From CBDCVO01 sp965223085 (GTDB lineage: Bacteria; Pseudomonadota; Gammaproteobacteria; Ga0077536), in the NCBI GenBank assembly GCA_965223085.1, contig CBDCVO010000001.1:1-28018 (forward strand): 28,018 bases of DNA. The letters run 5' to 3'. The first letter of the stretch is position 1; the number at the start of each line of letters is the position of its first letter. The notes under the pieces are model-generated. The model worked only from the letters and a program-made list of their open reading frames with translations. It made no database searches and was not told where the DNA came from. A program made the position numbers and the translations under genes. Positions 7,798-15,057 of this stretch are shown piece after piece.

Positions 7798-9378
7798 ATG
7801 GCGCAATTAGTGAAGAATGGCGGCACGCGCGCGAGCGGCGAAAGCGCGGCGGATGATTGGAGCGATAGCAATTGCTATCCGCCTACCAGCATACCAACAG
7901 CGATAGGGCAATTAGGCGGGTCTGGGTCAATCATATTCGATGATGATGAGATAGATATCAGCGCGGTATCGATGAATAATGCGGCAAACGGGGCCACGTA
8001 TACGCTTACCAGCAGAACGGGCAACACAACGCTAAAGACAGTAGATGCGACAACGCGGCTATTTTCGCACCTGGATACGGCAGACACGGCAAACTTTATA
8101 TTTGAAAACCTAACATTCGATGGTAGCGCCGCGACGTGGACAGCTAACAGCGAACAATGGTTCATATTTGGGCAGCATTGCGGCGATGTGACATTTAGAG
8201 ATTGCATATTTCAAAACTTAACATCGACAGCAGCGGGACACGCAGAGCCGGTGCTAGTAAGGTTTGTGATGAATAATTCGCAACAAACCCTAACGATAGA
8301 AGACTGCACGGTAAGAGACGTTGATATAGATTGTGCTGGCGATTTTCACGGGCTGTTTAAGCAGGAAGTAGGCGGTGTGTATGAACACATAATTAATATC
8401 GATGGGCTAACATTTCAAAATATTGATGTTAATTGCACGAGCGGGACTTGCTACGGGTTAGTGATGCACACTCTAAACACCGAGCAATGCACCATGAACA
8501 ACGTGACCGTTGATAATGTCGCGCTACATGCGACCACGGGCGAGGAAATAAATGGCATATATTGGGGGAATTCATCGGCGGGTACGTTTAGCGGGACAGG
8601 ATGGCAAATCGACGGGTTTACACTGGACGGCAACGGCCAAGCCAATGCAGCGATTAAAGTACAAAACGGTGCAGCGGGGCACGCACTGAGTAACGTTAAC
8701 GTAACGGACATGTGGCGAACGGGAAGGGAGTCGGGCGCTGGAGGCAACAGCATCGGAGGGGTAATACAGATACAAGGTGCCGGAACGGTCGCAACGGTTA
8801 GCTCAGTTAACGTGAGCGACAGCGGCGGATTTTACGGAATCGCGGCATATGCGACCGGTGGCGGGGAACTAATAGGCAACAATTTACATTGCGTCAATAT
8901 TGATGATAACGGCCAGCTAGATTTGGCCGGCAACAATCCGATAAATGGGTTAGCGTTTTATGCTGGGGGTAACGGCGACGCGACGATAACGGACTCTTCA
9001 GCAAGAAACATTACGGGCGATTCAGACGAAGGGCTAGTGATATTCGGACACCACACGACCACGGGCGGGACAAATGATAAAGCGATTACATTAACGAACG
9101 TGGAAGTAACAGGGGTAAGCGGCGCAGCAGGGTCAACAGTGCGGGTAATATCTAGCACGACTGGTCAAACATTAACGACCGAATTTAATAATTGCGAAAT
9201 AGAGGGAATAACAGAGATAGAGCAAAACGCGAACACCACCCACCTATTTACGGCAAACGGCGGTGAATATGAATCACTGCAAAGCGTAGATTTTGGATTT
9301 ACGCTAAATAATATCGGCGGTGGTGGTGGGCGCGGCGCCGCAAGAATAGCGCGTAATGTCGGCGGGGCGATGTTCTAA
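7798..9378 (+). CDS. Right-handed beta-helix-like virion protein
   Basis: A 526-residue protein whose middle (about 95-500) is a run of irregular rungs with recurring hydrophobic/Asn/Thr patterns, for example FIFENLTFDG, VTFRDCIFQNL, LTIEDCTVRDV, CTMNNVTVDNV and ITLTNVEVTGV. This is the signature of pectate-lyase-like parallel beta-helices. It lacks a recognisable N-terminal tailspike anchor. It ends in a Gly-rich tail (NIGGGGGRGAARIARNVGGA). Most beta-helix phage proteins are tailspikes, but this gene lies between capsid genes and the adaptor, so a head fibre or decoration is equally possible. No catalytic residues can be assigned. Confidence 0.72.
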   Translation: MAQLVKNGGTRASGESAADDWSDSNCYPPTSIPTAIGQLGGSGSIIFDDDEIDISAVSMNNAANGATYTLTSRTGNTTLKTVDATTRLFSHLDTADTANFIFENLTFDGSAATWTANSEQWFIFGQHCGDVTFRDCIFQNLTSTAAGHAEPVLVRFVMNNSQQTLTIEDCTVRDVDIDCAGDFHGLFKQEVGGVYEHIINIDGLTFQNIDVNCTSGTCYGLVMHTLNTEQCTMNNVTVDNVALHATTGEEINGIYWGNSSAGTFSGTGWQIDGFTLDGNGQANAAIKVQNGAAGHALSNVNVTDMWRTGRESGAGGNSIGGVIQIQGAGTVATVSSVNVSDSGGFYGIAAYATGGGELIGNNLHCVNIDDNGQLDLAGNNPINGLAFYAGGNGDATITDSSARNITGDSDEGLVIFGHHTTTGGTNDKAITLTNVEVTGVSGAAGSTVRVISSTTGQTLTTEFNNCEIEGITEIEQNANTTHLFTANGGEYESLQSVDFGFTLNNIGGGGGRGAARIARNVGGAMF

Positions 9379-9959
9379 TGAACCGAGGCGAGATAAAAAC
9401 AATGATAAAGTCCTACGTGCACCGGCAGCACACGGACAGCGATTTAAACAATTGGATAAATTGGACCAACAAAAGAATAGGCCGCGATTTACGTAGCCAT
9501 TCCAATTGCACGCGGTACACGCTAACCGTAACGGAGCGTATTAGCGGACTACCGGCAGACTTCGTAGAGATGGAGATGTTACTACGAACAGGTGAAAACG
9601 GCGGAAGCATCAAACTCCAAGCCGGTGCCGGGTTCACGCGCGCGTTAGGTAACGAAGGTAGCGCAGGTTTTTACAACCTGATTAGCGGCAATGAAATAGA
9701 AATATATCCGTTCGTAGCGGGCGATTACACAATGGTGTACTACTACACGCCGGCAGACATGGACGCAGACGAAGACACGAACGATACTGCGACGATGTGG
9801 CCGATGCTCTATGTGTACGGGGTCATGATTGAATCGGCAGCAACAGAGCAGGACGGCGATTTATTTGCGGCAGCAAGTGATATTTTCGACCGTGAAGTAG
9901 CGCGCATTAATCGCGCTAACTTGCAGTCATTAGAAGGTATGCAAATAGAGGCGGGCTAA
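9378..9959 (+). CDS. Head-tail adaptor protein (SU10 adaptor-like)
   Basis: A 193-residue, mainly helical protein that probably docks under the portal ring. The N-terminus (MNRGEIKTMIKSYV, then LNNWINWTNKRIGRDLR) and the segment RISGLPADFVEMEMLL (about 54-69) match the 'LP.DF.E...L' pattern of podophage adaptors. The C-terminal half is acidic and helical. Its place before the tail fibre and nozzle genes fits. It is coupled on both sides by TAATG overlaps. Confidence 0.75.
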   Translation: MNRGEIKTMIKSYVHRQHTDSDLNNWINWTNKRIGRDLRSHSNCTRYTLTVTERISGLPADFVEMEMLLRTGENGGSIKLQAGAGFTRALGNEGSAGFYNLISGNEIEIYPFVAGDYTMVYYYTPADMDADEDTNDTATMWPMLYVYGVMIESAATEQDGDLFAAASDIFDREVARINRANLQSLEGMQIEAG

Positions 9960-10645
9960 TGGGATTAGAAACGGGAACGTATATTGATGACCTGAACGCG
10001 AGCTGGCCGCTAAATACCGACCAGAAAAGCGCGGGCGATGACCATATCCGGTTAATCAAATCAACGCTAAAGAGCAGCTTGCCGGGTTTGACCGGCAGCA
10101 TTTTAGATATGGATTGGTTTTTAAAGCCAGACGGGTCAGTGGCAATGACTGGCGCATTCGATGCGGGTAGTCAACTAATAAGCGATGTAGCCGACCCGGT
10201 TAGCGACCAAGACGCCGCGACTAAAGCTTGGGTCTTGGCAAACGGGTTTGCATCAACATTGAATAGCGGCGATGAGCTGTTATGCCGTCTCGCAGACCAC
10301 ACGGTAATACCGACCGGCTTCACAATCGGCACGATTGATAACAAGGCGATACGATTACGCGGCAATGCGGCGGCGGGTGCGGATGGTGGGAGCAATTCAT
10401 TTACCAGCGCATTAAATGGCAATATCAGCAGCTCGTCGGCGGGAAGTCACAGCCACGGAGATACGTTTGCTATATCGGGGTATACCTCGGGCGGTACCGC
10501 AGCGGCTGGAGGGGGAGTGTTTACGGTCAACGCATCGTCACACACACACACTTTAACAGGCGCGGTTAGTTCCGGTGGTTCGCACAGCCACACGACTAAT
10601 GTCAACGTGCAGTATCGTGACTTCCACTCATTGGTGAAGATATGA
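9959..10645 (+). CDS. Short tail fibre with His-x-His motifs
   Basis: A 228-residue protein. The first 45 residues (GLETGTYIDDLNASWPL, then KSAGDDHIRLIKSTLKSSLP) form the virion-attachment segment seen at the N-terminus of many short podophage tail fibres. 'ATKAWVLANGF' at about 82-92 is the familiar ATKxYV-type trimerisation motif. The Gly/Ser-rich C-terminus has three His-x-His clusters (about 163-166, 195-198 and 208-211). Such clusters bind a metal ion in trimeric tips of other fibres, for example T4 gp37. It probably recognises the host surface. The protein is short and has no recognisable enzyme domain. Confidence 0.82.
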   Translation: MGLETGTYIDDLNASWPLNTDQKSAGDDHIRLIKSTLKSSLPGLTGSILDMDWFLKPDGSVAMTGAFDAGSQLISDVADPVSDQDAATKAWVLANGFASTLNSGDELLCRLADHTVIPTGFTIGTIDNKAIRLRGNAAAGADGGSNSFTSALNGNISSSSAGSHSHGDTFAISGYTSGGTAAAGGGVFTVNASSHTHTLTGAVSSGGSHSHTTNVNVQYRDFHSLVKI

Positions 10646-10935
10646 GCACCGAGCCAATATGCCCGCTGATAGGCGACCCATGTATGAAGCATCAATGTGC
10701 ATGGTACGACCAAGTACCCGCTAAGCCGGAGGAGTTTAAATGCCGAACGGCGTTAATGGTAGGAATGCTAGACGACGTGGCAAACATCAATGAATCCGCT
10801 AGAAACACGGCGGAAATGGTGCGCGCACTTCATGTAGAAACCCTACGTTCAAAAGCGCTAGGAAAGCCAACGCCAGAATTGGAGCGCATCGCAGGCTTAA
10901 CAGATATTCCACGAGTGGACTTGCCGCGTAGATGA
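10642..10935 (+). CDS. Cys-rich small protein (possible metal-binding)
   Basis: A 97-residue protein with Cys7, Cys14, Cys19 and Cys34 in CPLIGDPCMKHQCAWYDQ followed by EEFKC, a four-Cys arrangement suited to zinc or an iron-sulphur cluster. The rest is helical (about 40-75) with a Pro/Arg tail. Similar short 'CP...C...CALW' proteins occur beside tail genes in other phages. It overlaps the tail fibre and the nozzle gene by 4 bp on each side (ATGA). Its function is unknown; a folding helper or small structural protein is possible. Confidence 0.68.
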   Translation: MSTEPICPLIGDPCMKHQCAWYDQVPAKPEEFKCRTALMVGMLDDVANINESARNTAEMVRALHVETLRSKALGKPTPELERIAGLTDIPRVDLPRR

Positions 10936-12497
10936 GACAACCAAGCAAACAAATCACGCGCTATCGACCAAGAACGATAGAGCAAGACCCAGAACCGCAG
11001 GATGCGGAGCCGAAGGCGTGGACGGAGGGCTACGGGTTTAGGTTTGACGATGGCGTTGGTAAGCGGGTTTTAGGACAAAACGCCGCGTTTGATGATGCGC
11101 TCTATGTAGAGCCGCGATTTTTAGCGAAAGCAACAGACCCGGACGCATGGCTAGTCGTTTGTGAGCAAGCTGTATTGATGCGTGACCAGTTCGACACGGT
11201 GACCGATGTCACGCCGGTAGGATGGCAAGATGCAAACGAAATACCAGACCTTTTCACGGCTACGGAAATCAATCAGCACACGATTATTAACCATGCTGCG
11301 GATGTGCCGTACTACAAGCCTACTGGTGGCGTGGGTGTGCTATCTACTTTGGGTGGTTATAGTGCTGGCAGTTGTAATGCTATGCGAGCGTTCAAAGAAC
11401 ACCTTTTTGCTTTGGGTGTCACAAGCGTTAGCGGTTCCCATGTTAAGTGGAGCGCCAGCGGTGGTTCTTCGATTCCTACGAATTGGACACCCGGAGCAGG
11501 AAACGACGCAGGGGACGCAGACCTCACAGACACGCGAGGAGTCATAGTTGATGGTGCGTTATTAGGCGGTAATCTGATAATTTACAAAGAGAACAGTTGC
11601 TACGTGTGTTCTTATGTCGGCGGCAATACGGTTTTTGCGTTCCGTCCCTTGTTTCACAACATCGGATTAATCGCTAGAAATTGTGCATTGGCACATCGTG
11701 GCTTCCATCTGGCATGGACACTTGACGATATTGTGCTTCATGATGGCGTACGACCTCAAAGCATAATTGACGCAAAAAATCGGCGCTGGTTATTCGCGCA
11801 GATAGATCCAGATTTTTATCAAAATTCGTTTGCGTTTCTGAATGTGGAGCGTAATGAAGCGTGGTTTTGCTTTCCGGAAACGGGAAAGCAGTATCCATCG
11901 TTAGCGCTAACGTGGTCATTTGAGGACGCAGGGTGGGGGGTTCGCGAGTTATATACTGATGGCGCAAACAAGGCCACCAAAGGCGCAATTGTTCATTTGG
12001 TAACAGGCGTTGCAGAAACACTGCAATCGGACGTTTGGCAAGGTGACTCGGATACATGGGGTAGTGACTCCACGCTATGGAATGAAGACATATTCACGCA
12101 ATATGATGAAAAAATCATAGCAGCCCAAGCGGAGCAAGATGAAATTATCGCGCTCGACGTGTCAACAACCAATATAGACGATACGGCGATTAATTCACGG
12201 TTAGCGAAAGTCGGGCTAGATTGTGGCGAACCATCCTTCATTAAATTAGTGCAGCGTGTCATTCCACACATCACCGCAGCGAACGGCACAGAGATAACCA
12301 TCAGATTAGGTGAGCAGGAATCGCGAGACGCACCTATATCATGGGGAAATACATACACGTATGTGGTCGGGTCAATGGCAAGTATCGGGGTGTTTCAACG
12401 CGGGCGTTACATCGCGATAGAGTTTAGCGAATCTAACGGCGATTATTGGGAAATTGCCGGATTCGATTTAGATTACAAAGTCAAAGGGTTTTTCTAG
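10932..12497 (+). CDS. Tail nozzle/hub protein (podovirus tail tubular-type)
   Basis: A 521-residue beta-rich protein. It matches the pattern of the tail proteins of many podophages: an N-terminal 'GYGFRFDDGVGKRVLG' segment (about 34-49), a central AMRAFKEHLFALGV, then VKWSASGG, IVDGALLGGNLIIYKENSCY, IVLHDG and 'RRWLFAQID', and a C-terminal beta domain. It should close the tail tube and form the channel through the envelope, comparable in role to P22 gp10 or T7 gp12. The 5' half of the gene (about 11160-11960) is visibly richer in T and in T-ending codons than its neighbours. It contains the only GATC that I found in the unit. Confidence 0.82.
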   Translation: MRQPSKQITRYRPRTIEQDPEPQDAEPKAWTEGYGFRFDDGVGKRVLGQNAAFDDALYVEPRFLAKATDPDAWLVVCEQAVLMRDQFDTVTDVTPVGWQDANEIPDLFTATEINQHTIINHAADVPYYKPTGGVGVLSTLGGYSAGSCNAMRAFKEHLFALGVTSVSGSHVKWSASGGSSIPTNWTPGAGNDAGDADLTDTRGVIVDGALLGGNLIIYKENSCYVCSYVGGNTVFAFRPLFHNIGLIARNCALAHRGFHLAWTLDDIVLHDGVRPQSIIDAKNRRWLFAQIDPDFYQNSFAFLNVERNEAWFCFPETGKQYPSLALTWSFEDAGWGVRELYTDGANKATKGAIVHLVTGVAETLQSDVWQGDSDTWGSDSTLWNEDIFTQYDEKIIAAQAEQDEIIALDVSTTNIDDTAINSRLAKVGLDCGEPSFIKLVQRVIPHITAANGTEITIRLGEQESRDAPISWGNTYTYVVGSMASIGVFQRGRYIAIEFSESNGDYWEIAGFDLDYKVKGFF

Positions 12498-12643
12498 TGT
12501 CTGATGAAGCACCTTATTTTGTACGCACGCCGCCACAAACGGATGACGTGCGCGCTTTGATAGCGTGGTTAGTAGAAGAACTCGCACGCATTCAGGCGGC
12601 GTTAGATGATGCGCGAGAACGATTAACGGCGGGTGGCCTATGA
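12497..12643 (+). CDS. Small helical protein, GTG start
   Basis: A 48-residue protein (MSDEAPYFVRTPPQTDD, then a helix ALIAWLVEELARIQAALDDA). The GTG at 12497 is preferred because it overlaps the previous stop as TAGTG, like the other coupled junctions here. An upstream in-frame ATG at 12446 would instead overlap the nozzle gene by 52 bp. A short helical protein in this place is typical of podophage tail operons. Function unknown. Confidence 0.62.
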   Translation: MSDEAPYFVRTPPQTDDVRALIAWLVEELARIQAALDDARERLTAGGL

Positions 12644-13077
12644 ACATGAACCGGGTCAATTTTGCCTATGCGCCGCGCGAACTAATCGAAGCGCGGCACT
12701 GGTTTTATGAAATGGATATTCAAAAGGCATTGGATAAAAATTTCATCGGTGGCGACGCATCGGAAGTCGTTGCGAAAGCGATAGAAGGACCGGCGGGTAT
12801 TTTGTGCATTAATGTATTAACGGATGACGGCGTTCAGTCAGTCGCGCGATGTGTAATTGATGTTGTGGACACAAACGAAGGGCAGATGTTGCGGGTCATC
12901 TCGTTAACCGGTACGGACATGCAGTTATGGCTAGACGAACTCGTGATGATTTTACGAAACTGCGCGGAAGATAATGATTGTGTAGGCGTCACGTTTACCG
13001 GGAGAAATGGTTGGGCAAGGGAACTAGACCGGTATGGATTTAAAACAGTTCAACGTATTATGTGCATGAGGGTATAA
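12640..13077 (+). CDS. GNAT-fold-like virion protein
   Basis: A 145-residue alpha/beta protein. A C-terminal 'VGVTFTGRNGWARELDRYGF' (about 115-134), ending with a short basic strand, resembles the closing half of phage acetyltransferase-like proteins. T7 internal virion protein gp13, from the same region of that genome, is thought to have a related fold. A complete acetyl-CoA-binding loop (Q/RxxGxG/A) is not visible, so enzymatic activity is doubtful. It is the first gene of the internal/ejection protein group and overlaps the previous gene by 4 bp (ATGA). Confidence 0.65.
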   Translation: MNMNRVNFAYAPRELIEARHWFYEMDIQKALDKNFIGGDASEVVAKAIEGPAGILCINVLTDDGVQSVARCVIDVVDTNEGQMLRVISLTGTDMQLWLDELVMILRNCAEDNDCVGVTFTGRNGWARELDRYGFKTVQRIMCMRV

Positions 13078-13078
13078 C

Positions 13079-13921
13079 ATGGGCGGCTTTTCCAAATCAG
13101 ATAGCGAAAGCACGCAGCAAGCGACCAACCGTAGTTTTGTATTTCCGGAGCAGGTCCAACCACTGCAAAACTTGTACGGGCGGGCAACGAGTGTTGCGAA
13201 CAGTCAAAGCGGTATTGGCAATGAAGCGCGCCGGGCATCGGGACCACTAATCAGTGGCGGCAATCAGTTTTTAGATAGCTTGCTGAATGTGACCGGTAGC
13301 GGTAACAATCAGGACATCACGTCAAGCCTCATTAACAACCCCTTCGATTTTGAAGGAAGCGATTTTTTCGCGAATCTTCAAAACTTAGCGAACCCGATTG
13401 CTGACCCATTTTTACAGGACCAAATCGATTTGCTAGGCGAGGATATCGCAACGCAAGTTAATCGGATTTTGCCAGGCGTAGATAGTGAGTTTATTGACAG
13501 CGGCACAGCAGGCGGGTCAAGAAACCAAATCGAGCGCGCGTTAACGAACGAAGCAGGGTTAAGAGAATTTAGTCGCGGCGCAAGTAGTTTGCGAAGCGAT
13601 GCGCTGTCGCGCGCGCTAGATGCGAACCGGGCCGGTATTGGCGCGGAACTAAGCGCGGCAGATTTAAACCGTTCTACCGCGCTGAGTGCAGGCGACCTAT
13701 CGAACCGTTCAGGCGCGACCACCATCGCGGCAGCGCAAACGGGATTGAATAGCTTGGATAATTTGCTGGCGTTAAACCTCGCGCCATACGGCGCGCAGTT
13801 CTCGCCGTTGCTGAACCTCGCAACAATTTTGGGTAATCCAACCGTGTTAAGTGAAGGACAAAGCACGGGGCAAAGTGAGTCAAGTTCGTTTGGGTTTAAT
13901 GCGTTACTTAGGGGGCCATAA
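13079..13921 (+). CDS. Putative internal virion/ejection protein 1
   Basis: A 280-residue protein rich in Ser, Asn, Ala and Leu, with a polar N-terminus (GGFSKSDSESTQQATN) and a long amphipathic helical region (about 150-240). It has no Cys and no strong TM segment. It is the first of three large genes after the GNAT-like gene, in the place where podophages encode proteins that leave the capsid with the DNA and extend the channel. The stop overlaps the next start (TAATG). The assignment is positional and compositional. Confidence 0.65.
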   Translation: MGGFSKSDSESTQQATNRSFVFPEQVQPLQNLYGRATSVANSQSGIGNEARRASGPLISGGNQFLDSLLNVTGSGNNQDITSSLINNPFDFEGSDFFANLQNLANPIADPFLQDQIDLLGEDIATQVNRILPGVDSEFIDSGTAGGSRNQIERALTNEAGLREFSRGASSLRSDALSRALDANRAGIGAELSAADLNRSTALSAGDLSNRSGATTIAAAQTGLNSLDNLLALNLAPYGAQFSPLLNLATILGNPTVLSEGQSTGQSESSSFGFNALLRGP

Positions 13922-15057
13922 TGCCGTTACCATTATTAGCGCTATTGGGGTTCGGTGGCCTAGCCGCATCGTATGCGGGGCAAGGTTACGCCATGAACCG
14001 CGCGCGCGAAAGCAGAGAGGCACGATTAAATGAAGCGTTTGGGCAATCAGGTTTGCCGGGTTTGGGTGGTACTGGCGTGGCTGGCGAGCTGTTCGCCGAA
14101 GGTAACAGCATGGGAAGTGCTCAATTACAAGCCGCTATTACAATGCTCAGCGACCCACGCACCGCAGCAGCGGGACAAGCCTTGTTGCAAAACATCTTTA
14201 CTGAACGCGGTCAGAACACGCGGCAACAAGCGCGCTTTGGTCAGGAAAATCTCAACCGCGAAGACCAGCAGGACTTCACAGCGGAACAAAACGCGATTGG
14301 TCGAGCACAGCAAGAGAGTCAATTCACGCGCCAAGAGGACCGGCTAAACAGTCAGTTTGATTTAAATTTCGACCAGCGCGAACGATTCCAAGCACAGGAC
14401 ACCGCAAACGCGGCGAACCGTCACGCGCAATCGTTGATAGCGGATAACATTCACCGCAATGTACCGAGCGGCTATGAAGTGATGCGGGTAGACCAAATGG
14501 GGAACCGGCAATTAAGGCCGATTTTGGGTACCGAGCAATGGCGCGAAGCGTTCGACCAAGTAGCCACGACGAACGACGCGCTTACGAATGTTAAAGAGCT
14601 AGTAGAGCTAGCCCGCACGCATGGCCGCAAATTGACCGGGCCAACGCGCACGCGAATGGAGTCGCTACGCGGAGAAATCATCTCGCAGCTATCGCAAGCG
14701 CGGAACCTTGGCGTATTAACGCCGGGCGAACTTGAATTCCTAGGCGAGACAGGCGCGCCAGAAATAACGGGTGTCGGTAGCACGTTCGCTGCGAGTGCAT
14801 TGGGCGGATATGAAAAGATATTCGAGTTACTACAACAGAAAGCGGTCATACAGTCACAAATTTACGGGAGTTTAAACAGCTACGGGTCCAACGCGCCAAA
14901 TATTGATTTTGGTACCAACATTCGCCTAAGCGAATCGGGTACAAGCAAACAAGCGCGGCGCGTGGACCCACCACCACCAGAAGGCGCGGTAATTATCGAG
15001 AATTTGCCACGCGGTAATTCAGCGCTGAACATTGGCCAACGGCCAGGGGTATTCTGA
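13921..15057 (+). CDS. Putative internal virion/ejection protein 2
   Basis: A 378-residue protein. A hydrophobic Gly-rich N-terminus (MPLPLLALLGFGGLAASYAG) could insert in a membrane. Then comes an extended Gln/Glu/Arg/Asn-rich helix (about 95-165: FGQENLNREDQQDF and similar), a helical core, and a Pro-rich tail with VDPPPPEGAV. The combination of a membrane-seeking N-terminus and a long charged helix is common in podovirus ejection proteins. It is joined to its neighbours by TAATG and TGATG overlaps. Confidence 0.65.
   Translation: MPLPLLALLGFGGLAASYAGQGYAMNRARESREARLNEAFGQSGLPGLGGTGVAGELFAEGNSMGSAQLQAAITMLSDPRTAAAGQALLQNIFTERGQNTRQQARFGQENLNREDQQDFTAEQNAIGRAQQESQFTRQEDRLNSQFDLNFDQRERFQAQDTANAANRHAQSLIADNIHRNVPSGYEVMRVDQMGNRQLRPILGTEQWREAFDQVATTNDALTNVKELVELARTHGRKLTGPTRTRMESLRGEIISQLSQARNLGVLTPGELEFLGETGAPEITGVGSTFAASALGGYEKIFELLQQKAVIQSQIYGSLNSYGSNAPNIDFGTNIRLSESGTSKQARRVDPPPPEGAVIIENLPRGNSALNIGQRPGVF

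Larger units (their letters stand above)
1..10389. repeat. First copy of long direct repeat (unit length 17,629 bp)
   Basis: This stretch recurs at 17630-28018 in the same orientation with a constant offset of 17,629. All proteins in the two copies have the same length and sequence, and the nucleotide lines I compared by eye match. The repeat has no special borders: it begins inside a small gene and ends inside the tail-fibre gene, exactly at the window limits. That is what reading around a circle or along a head-to-tail concatemer gives, and it does not look like a discrete duplicated element. Confidence 0.97.

Noticed and set aside
1..10389. Exact direct terminal repeats of a linear phage genome
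   Set aside because: Terminal repeats of 10.4 kb on a 28-kb molecule would be extraordinary, and the ends fall inside genes at the arbitrary window limits; a 17.6-kb circular or concatemeric unit explains it more simply.
12446..12643. 65-aa version of the small helical protein from ATG 12446
   Set aside because: It would overlap the nozzle gene by 52 bp. The GTG at 12497 overlaps the stop as TAGTG, like neighbouring junctions.
14030..14347. 105-aa + strand ORF inside ejection protein 2
   Set aside because: Out-of-frame shadow of a Gln/Arg-rich region; the host gene has clear coupled starts and stops. The same reasoning applies to 1783-2043, 4281-4562, 5240-5473, 11230-11547 and 13851-14033.
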